A program made the position numbers and the translations under genes. DNA of 64,000 nucleotides from Nocardioides allogilvus (GTDB lineage Bacteria > Actinomycetota > Actinomycetes > Propionibacteriales > Nocardioidaceae). Location of the stretch: contig NZ_PZYX01000010.1 in NCBI RefSeq assembly GCF_003047285.1, forward strand, positions 1 to 64,000, in the 5' to 3' direction. Shown one piece after another: positions 59,933-64,000 of the stretch. The stretch's first letter is position 1, and each line of letters starts with the position of its first letter. The notes under the pieces were generated by a model. The model was not told the DNA's origin. It saw only the letters and a list, made by a program, of their open reading frames with translations, and searched no databases.

Positions 59933-62902
59933 GTGACCCCCACCGCCGGCTCCCTCGTCCGGCTCGGCTTCCTCGACGGTGCCGCCGCTCGCGCGGGCAT
60001 CGAGCAGCTCGGGGCGGCCGGCCCGCAGCTGATGAGCCCGCTGGCGGCCTCGGCCGATCCGGATGCGGCGATCGAGGCACTGCTGCGGCTCGCCGATGCG
60101 GTCGAGGACCGCGAGGCGATGCTGGCCGAGCTCGCCGACGACGAGGGTACGGCGATGCGCCTGTGCTCGGTCCTGGGCGCGAGCGAGGCCCTCGCCGCCC
60201 ACCTGGCGCGACACCCGGAGCAGTGGCGCGAGCTGAGCGACCCGACCCTCGGCACCACCCGGTCCCCGGCCTTCGCGATGCGGGCCGCGCTGCTCGAGTG
60301 CGTCGGCGCCGATCCGCTCGCCGAGCGGCCCGTCGCCACGGTGCCCGACGCGGAGGCGGTCGACGCGTTGCGGGTGCACTACCGGCGGATCCTCCTGCGC
60401 CTGGTCGCCCGCGACCTGGCCCACGACCTCGCCATCGACGACGCGGCCGCCGAGATCGCCGACCTCGCGGCCGGCACCCTCGAGGCGGCGCTGGCCGTCG
60501 CCCGCGCCCGCGTCGGCGAGACGGCGGCAGCCGCGACCCTGGCCGTGATCGCGATGGGCAAGTGCGGCGGCCACGAGCTCAACTACGTCTCCGACGTCGA
60601 CGTGATCTTCGTCTTCGAGCCGACGGAGGGAGCCGACGAGGGGGTGGCCCTGCGCGCGGCCACGCAGCTGGCCTCGAACCTCATCCAGGTCTGCTCGGAC
60701 CACACGGGCGAGGGGACGATCTGGCCGGTCGACGCCAACCTGCGGCCCGAGGGGTCGGCCGGGCCGCTGGTGCGCACGCTCGCCAGCCACCGCGGCTACT
60801 ACGAGAAGTGGGCGAAGACCTGGGAGTTCCAGGCGCTGCTCAAGGCCAGGCCGGTGGCCGGCGACCTCGAGCTGGGGCGCAGCTACGTCGAGATGATCGA
60901 GCCGATGGTGTGGAGCGCGGCCGAGCGGGACGGGTTCGTGCACGACGTGCAGGCGATGCGTCGCCGCGTGCTCGAGCACATCCCCGCCCACGAGGCCGGA
61001 CGGCAGCTGAAGCTCGGGTCGGGCGGCCTGCGCGACGTCGAGTTCGCCGTACAGCTCCTGCAGCTCGTGCACGGGCGCGCGGACGCCTCGGTGCGCTCCG
61101 CGACGACCCTGAGCGCGCTCGCCGAGCTGACGCGGGGCGGGTATGTCGGTCGCGAGGACGGCGAGGCGCTGCACGACGCCTATGCCTTCCTGCGCACGCT
61201 CGAGCACCGCATCCAGCTGCACCGGCTGCGGCGCACGCACGTCCTGCCCGAGGACGAGGCGTCGCTGCGCCGGCTGGGGCGGTCGCTGGGGCTCTACTCC
61301 GAGCCGATCGCCGAGCTCGACAAGCAGTGGAAGTACCACCGCCGCGAGGTGCGGCGCCTGCACGAGAAGATCTTCTACCGCCCGCTGCTCGCTGCCGTCG
61401 CCAAGCTCGCCGGCACCGACGCCCGGCTGTCGCTGGACGCCGCGGAGGCGCGGCTCTCGGCGCTCGGCTACGACGACCCCAAGGGCGCGTTGCGGCATCT
61501 CGAGGCGCTGACCGCCGGGGTGTCGCGCACCTCCGACATCCAGCGCACCCTGCTGCCGGTGATGCTGTCGTGGTTCGGCGACTCGCCCGATCCGGACGCC
61601 GGGCTCTTCGGCTTCCGTCGGCTCAGCGAGAGCCTGGGTCGCTCGTCGTGGTACCTCAAGATGCTGCGCGACGAGGGCCAGGTCGCCGAGCGGCTCGCCT
61701 TCCTGCTCGGCACCTCCCGCTATGCGACCGACCTGCTCGAGCGCGAGCCGCAGGGCGTGCGGATGCTGGGCAACGACCTCACCCCGCTGTCGGCCGAGGC
61801 GCTCACCACCGAGATGCGGTCCGTCGCGTCCCGCCAGGGCGACCCCGAGGAGGCGGTGCGGGCGATCCGGGCCGTACGCCGCCGCGAGCTCCTGCGCATC
61901 GCCTGCGGCGACCTCGTGGGCGAGACCGACGTGGCGCTGGTCGGCGCGGGCCTGTCGCGGCTCACGGACGCCACCTTGGAGGCGACGCTGGCGGTGGCGA
62001 TGGACTCGGTGCGCGTGACGCGCGGGCTCGACACCGCGCCCAGCCGGATCGCGATCATCGCGATGGGGAGGTACGGCGGGTTCGAGCTGTCCTACGGCAG
62101 TGACGCCGACGTCATGTTCGTGCACGAGCCGACCGACGGTGCGCAGCCACAGGTCGCGGCGGCGTACGCCCAGGCCGTCGTGGGGGAGCTGCGGCGACTG
62201 CTGTCGCTGCCCGCCACCGATCCGCCGCTCGTGGTGGACGCCGACCTGAGGCCCGAGGGCAAGCAGGGTCCGATGGTGCGCACGCTGGCCTCCTTCGAGG
62301 CCTACTACGCCAAGTGGTCGCACGTGTGGGAGTTCCAGGCGCTGCTGCGCGCCGAGCCTGTCGTCGGCGATCCGGAGCTGCGCGAGCGCTTCACGGCGCT
62401 CATCGATCCGCTGCGTTTCCCCGCAGACGGGATCGCGCCGGACGACATCGTCGAGGTGCGGCGGATCAAGGCGCGGGTGGAGGCCGAGCGGCTGCCTCGC
62501 GGGGCCGACCCCAACACCCACCTCAAGCTCGGTCGCGGCGGGCTGGCCGACGTCGAGTGGACCGTCCAGCTGCTGCAGATGCGGCACGCGGGTGCGGTGC
62601 CGGAGCTGCGCACGACCCAGACGCTCGCGGCGCTCGACGCGGCGGTGGGCGCGGGGCTGATCGAGGCGGAGGACGCCGAGATCCTGACCGAGGCCTGGCG
62701 GCTGGTGAGCCGGATGCGCAACGCGGTCACGCTGGTGCGCGGCAAGCCGTCGGACCAGGTGCCGCGCGACGCGACCGAGCGGGCGGCCGTGGCCCAGGTG
62801 CTGGGCCACGTCGCGGGCGACTCGGACCGGATGGTCAACGACTACCTCCGCACCACCCGGCGTGCGCACGCGGTGGTGGAGAAGATCTTCTGGCAGGAGT
62901 GA
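59933..62902 (+). CDS. glnE: bifunctional glutamine synthetase adenylyltransferase/deadenylylase
   Basis: A 989-residue enzyme that adds and removes AMP on glutamine synthetase according to nitrogen status. Two nucleotidyltransferase domains are evident: deadenylylase GKCGGHELNYVSDVD (about 206-220) and adenylylase GRYGGFELSYGSDAD (about 708-722), each followed by a GlnE helical domain (RDVEFAVQLLQ, ADVEWTVQLLQ). GTG start is immediately after the glnA2 stop. Its target is probably GlnA1 encoded elsewhere, because the neighbouring GlnA2 lacks the Tyr. Confidence 0.96.
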   Translation: MTPTAGSLVRLGFLDGAAARAGIEQLGAAGPQLMSPLAASADPDAAIEALLRLADAVEDREAMLAELADDEGTAMRLCSVLGASEALAAHLARHPEQWRELSDPTLGTTRSPAFAMRAALLECVGADPLAERPVATVPDAEAVDALRVHYRRILLRLVARDLAHDLAIDDAAAEIADLAAGTLEAALAVARARVGETAAAATLAVIAMGKCGGHELNYVSDVDVIFVFEPTEGADEGVALRAATQLASNLIQVCSDHTGEGTIWPVDANLRPEGSAGPLVRTLASHRGYYEKWAKTWEFQALLKARPVAGDLELGRSYVEMIEPMVWSAAERDGFVHDVQAMRRRVLEHIPAHEAGRQLKLGSGGLRDVEFAVQLLQLVHGRADASVRSATTLSALAELTRGGYVGREDGEALHDAYAFLRTLEHRIQLHRLRRTHVLPEDEASLRRLGRSLGLYSEPIAELDKQWKYHRREVRRLHEKIFYRPLLAAVAKLAGTDARLSLDAAEARLSALGYDDPKGALRHLEALTAGVSRTSDIQRTLLPVMLSWFGDSPDPDAGLFGFRRLSESLGRSSWYLKMLRDEGQVAERLAFLLGTSRYATDLLEREPQGVRMLGNDLTPLSAEALTTEMRSVASRQGDPEEAVRAIRAVRRRELLRIACGDLVGETDVALVGAGLSRLTDATLEATLAVAMDSVRVTRGLDTAPSRIAIIAMGRYGGFELSYGSDADVMFVHEPTDGAQPQVAAAYAQAVVGELRRLLSLPATDPPLVVDADLRPEGKQGPMVRTLASFEAYYAKWSHVWEFQALLRAEPVVGDPELRERFTALIDPLRFPADGIAPDDIVEVRRIKARVEAERLPRGADPNTHLKLGRGGLADVEWTVQLLQMRHAGAVPELRTTQTLAALDAAVGAGLIEAEDAEILTEAWRLVSRMRNAVTLVRGKPSDQVPRDATERAAVAQVLGHVAGDSDRMVNDYLRTTRRAHAVVEKIFWQE

Positions 62903-62910
62903 AGGGCACA

Positions 62911-62934
62911 ACTTCATTGGAGAATGAATGAAGT
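62911..62934. promoter_or_regulatory. nested inverted repeat upstream of the SatD-like gene
   Basis: ACTTCATT (62911-62918) and AATGAAGT (62927-62934) are complementary arms around 8 nt, with a second inner pair TCATT/AATGA (62914-62918, 62923-62927). It lies about 30 bp before the start codon in an AT-rich island, so it may be the operator of the downstream HTH protein. Confidence 0.55.
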
Positions 62935-62963
62935 GTTACTCTTCTTTCTCGTGAGGTGAAGGC

Positions 62964-63614
62964 ATGACAGCAACCACCGTGATCGGCGACCTGATCGGGT
63001 CGCGGGTCTCCGGCGACCGGCGTGCACTGCACGCCCGCTTCGAGCGCGCCCTCGACGAGGTCAACGAGCAGCTGTCCCCGCCCACCCCGATGCGGATCAC
63101 CGTCGGCGACGAGTACCAAGGCGTGTTCGCCAGCCTCGGCGACGCCCTGACCGCCTCCCTGGCCGTGCGGCTGGCCCTGCTCCCGGAGGGCGACATCCGC
63201 CACGGGATCGGCCGCGGCGAGGTCCAGGTGCTCGGCACCTCGCCCCGGGTCGAGGACGGGCCAGGCTGGTGGGCGGCGCGCGCCGCGATCGAGCGGGTGC
63301 AGGAGGCCGAGGGCAAGGCCGCGACCCGCACGCTGCGCACGGCCTACGTCGCCGACCTCTCGTCCCAGGGGCCAGGCCCGGGCCCTGCCTCGGACGAGCC
63401 GCTCGTCAACGCCAGCCTGCTGCTGCGCGACGAGCTGGTCACCGCGCTGTCGGAGCGGTCGTTGTCGGTGCTGCGTGGTCTGCTGGCCGGACAGACGCAG
63501 CGTGACCTGGCCGACGAGCTGGGCATCAGTCCCTCGGCGGTCTCCCAGCGGGTGCGCGCCGACGGGCTGGGGACGATCCTGGCTGCGCACGAGCTGATGG
63601 GAGGACTGTCGTGA
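62964..63614 (+). CDS. SatD-like protein with C-terminal helix-turn-helix
   Basis: A 216-residue protein of the SatD family: N-terminal VIGDLIGSR and ITVGDEYQGVF segments with SWIM-like acidic residues, and a C-terminal HTH (LAGQTQRDLADELGISPSAV). SatD is known from streptococcal acid-stress loci and is not biochemically defined. ATG follows GAGGTGAAGG. It overlaps the downstream membrane gene (GTGA), as SatD commonly pairs with a membrane protein. It may bind the upstream inverted repeat (inference). Confidence 0.85.
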   Translation: MTATTVIGDLIGSRVSGDRRALHARFERALDEVNEQLSPPTPMRITVGDEYQGVFASLGDALTASLAVRLALLPEGDIRHGIGRGEVQVLGTSPRVEDGPGWWAARAAIERVQEAEGKAATRTLRTAYVADLSSQGPGPGPASDEPLVNASLLLRDELVTALSERSLSVLRGLLAGQTQRDLADELGISPSAVSQRVRADGLGTILAAHELMGGLS

Positions 63615-64000
63615 GCTGGCTCGCTGTGTTGCTGCTGGGTCTGGCGATGGCCGACCTGGCCCACTCGGTGCGGCCGGTGCGGGTCGTCCCGCAGTGCGTG
63701 GGTGCCATCGGCGCGGTGCTGGTCGGGCTGGCGGCCGGGCTGACGCAGGCGCGCGACGTCGCGGCCCTGGTGGTCATCGCGGTGGTGGTCGTCGCATGGG
63801 GCCAGACCGTGACGAGCGGCTTCGCGGGCCGGCTGCCCGCAGCGGTGCCGCTCGCGGTGCTCGCGGTGTCGGTGCTGCTGGCCATCGGGCTGGGCGGCCT
63901 GGCGGGCGAGGCCGACGGGCTGGTGGGCGACTGGCTGCGCTCGACGCCACTGCCCGCGCTGCAGGGCATGGAGGCCGACCGCGCGTTGTTGCTGGCCGGC
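63611..64000 (+). CDS. integral membrane protein, 3' end beyond window
   Basis: At least 130 codons from a GTG overlapping the SatD stop. The visible part has about four hydrophobic segments (SWLAVLLLGLAMADLA, CVGAIGAVLVGLAAG, VAALVVIAVVVVAW, LAVLAVSVLLAIGLGGLAG), then a polar stretch. The pairing with a SatD-like gene suggests a joint function, unidentified. The rest of the gene is outside the window. Confidence 0.75.
   Translation, partial: MSWLAVLLLGLAMADLAHSVRPVRVVPQCVGAIGAVLVGLAAGLTQARDVAALVVIAVVVVAWGQTVTSGFAGRLPAAVPLAVLAVSVLLAIGLGGLAGEADGLVGDWLRSTPLPALQGMEADRALLLAG

Noticed and set aside
56059..60339. 1426-codon open frame on the minus strand across nadE, glnA2 and glnE
   Set aside because: It is antisense to three recognised genes, has no family resemblance, and reflects the lack of AT-rich stop codons in high-GC coding DNA.
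59924..62917. 997-codon open frame antisense to glnE
   Set aside because: Full antisense shadow of glnE; its translation is Arg/Gly/His-rich with no domain.

Overview
The window is high-GC actinobacterial chromosome. The actinobacterial set it carries (DUF3145, DUF3052, a FasR-controlled fabD-fabH-acpP-fabF-accD cluster, homodimeric aceE, glnA2-glnE, mycofactocin genes), the frequent GTG starts and one copy of a short interspersed repeat ending in GTCGAAACC point to the Nocardioidaceae, most likely Nocardioides or a close relative. No integrase, transposase, prophage or CRISPR array was seen, and coding density is high with no gene-free stretch over 300 bp.

Layout. 1-4.5 kb: 3' part of a 5S rRNA gene, a strong terminator, an RGG-rich helical-repeat protein, an alpha/beta hydrolase, DUF3145 and YibE/F proteins, and a secreted protein. 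4.5-11.1 kb (minus strand): type II fatty-acid synthesis, with regulator fasR upstream of fabD-fabH-acpP-fabF-accD. 11.2-17.8 kb: hydrolase, aceE, DUF3052, an acyl-CoA ligase and an AhpE-like peroxiredoxin. 17.8-21.9 kb: tRNA-Val, an Asp-rich exported protein with a Ser/Thr kinase, facing a two-component system with a second Asp-rich membrane-anchored protein. 21.9-27.7 kb: acyl-CoA ligase, Nif3-like protein, zinc-ribbon coiled coil, YaaA and an RNB nuclease.

27.8-45.7 kb is the most distinctive block, an alcohol-oxidation island built around the redox cofactor mycofactocin. Cofactor genes are mftD (27.8 kb), mftM (33.2 kb, minus) and mftABCEF (38.5-42.3 kb). Around them lie likely user enzymes (a mycofactocin-type SDR, an ErcA/propanediol-dehydrogenase-like iron-type ADH, and the NDMA-dependent methanol dehydrogenase mno), a sensor kinase/LuxR-type regulator pair, a MoxR ATPase plus VWA protein with unusual His-rich segments, and a GAF-type regulator with aldehyde dehydrogenase and DUF779. 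Together these would oxidise alcohol to aldehyde to acid, passing electrons to mycofactocin. mftR and mftG are not in the window.

45.7-52 kb: RNase P RNA, a LuxR-family regulator, methionine aminopeptidase, a histone H1-like protein, a PQQ-type sugar dehydrogenase and panB. 51.9-55.7 kb (minus): a tightly coupled five-gene set (hypothetical protein, small helical WXG100-sized protein, a DUF1023-like hydrolase with a coiled-coil front end, two paralogous lipoproteins), which may be an uncharacterised export or effector-immunity cassette. 55.8-64 kb: glutamine-dependent NAD synthetase, an exported protein, glnA2, glnE, a SatD-like protein and a truncated membrane protein.

Promoter reading: ten genes have a TANNNT box 6-7 nt before the start codon, indicating leaderless transcripts. 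The mno/mftA intergenic region and the GAF-regulator/aldehyde-dehydrogenase pair carry recognisable candidate operators.
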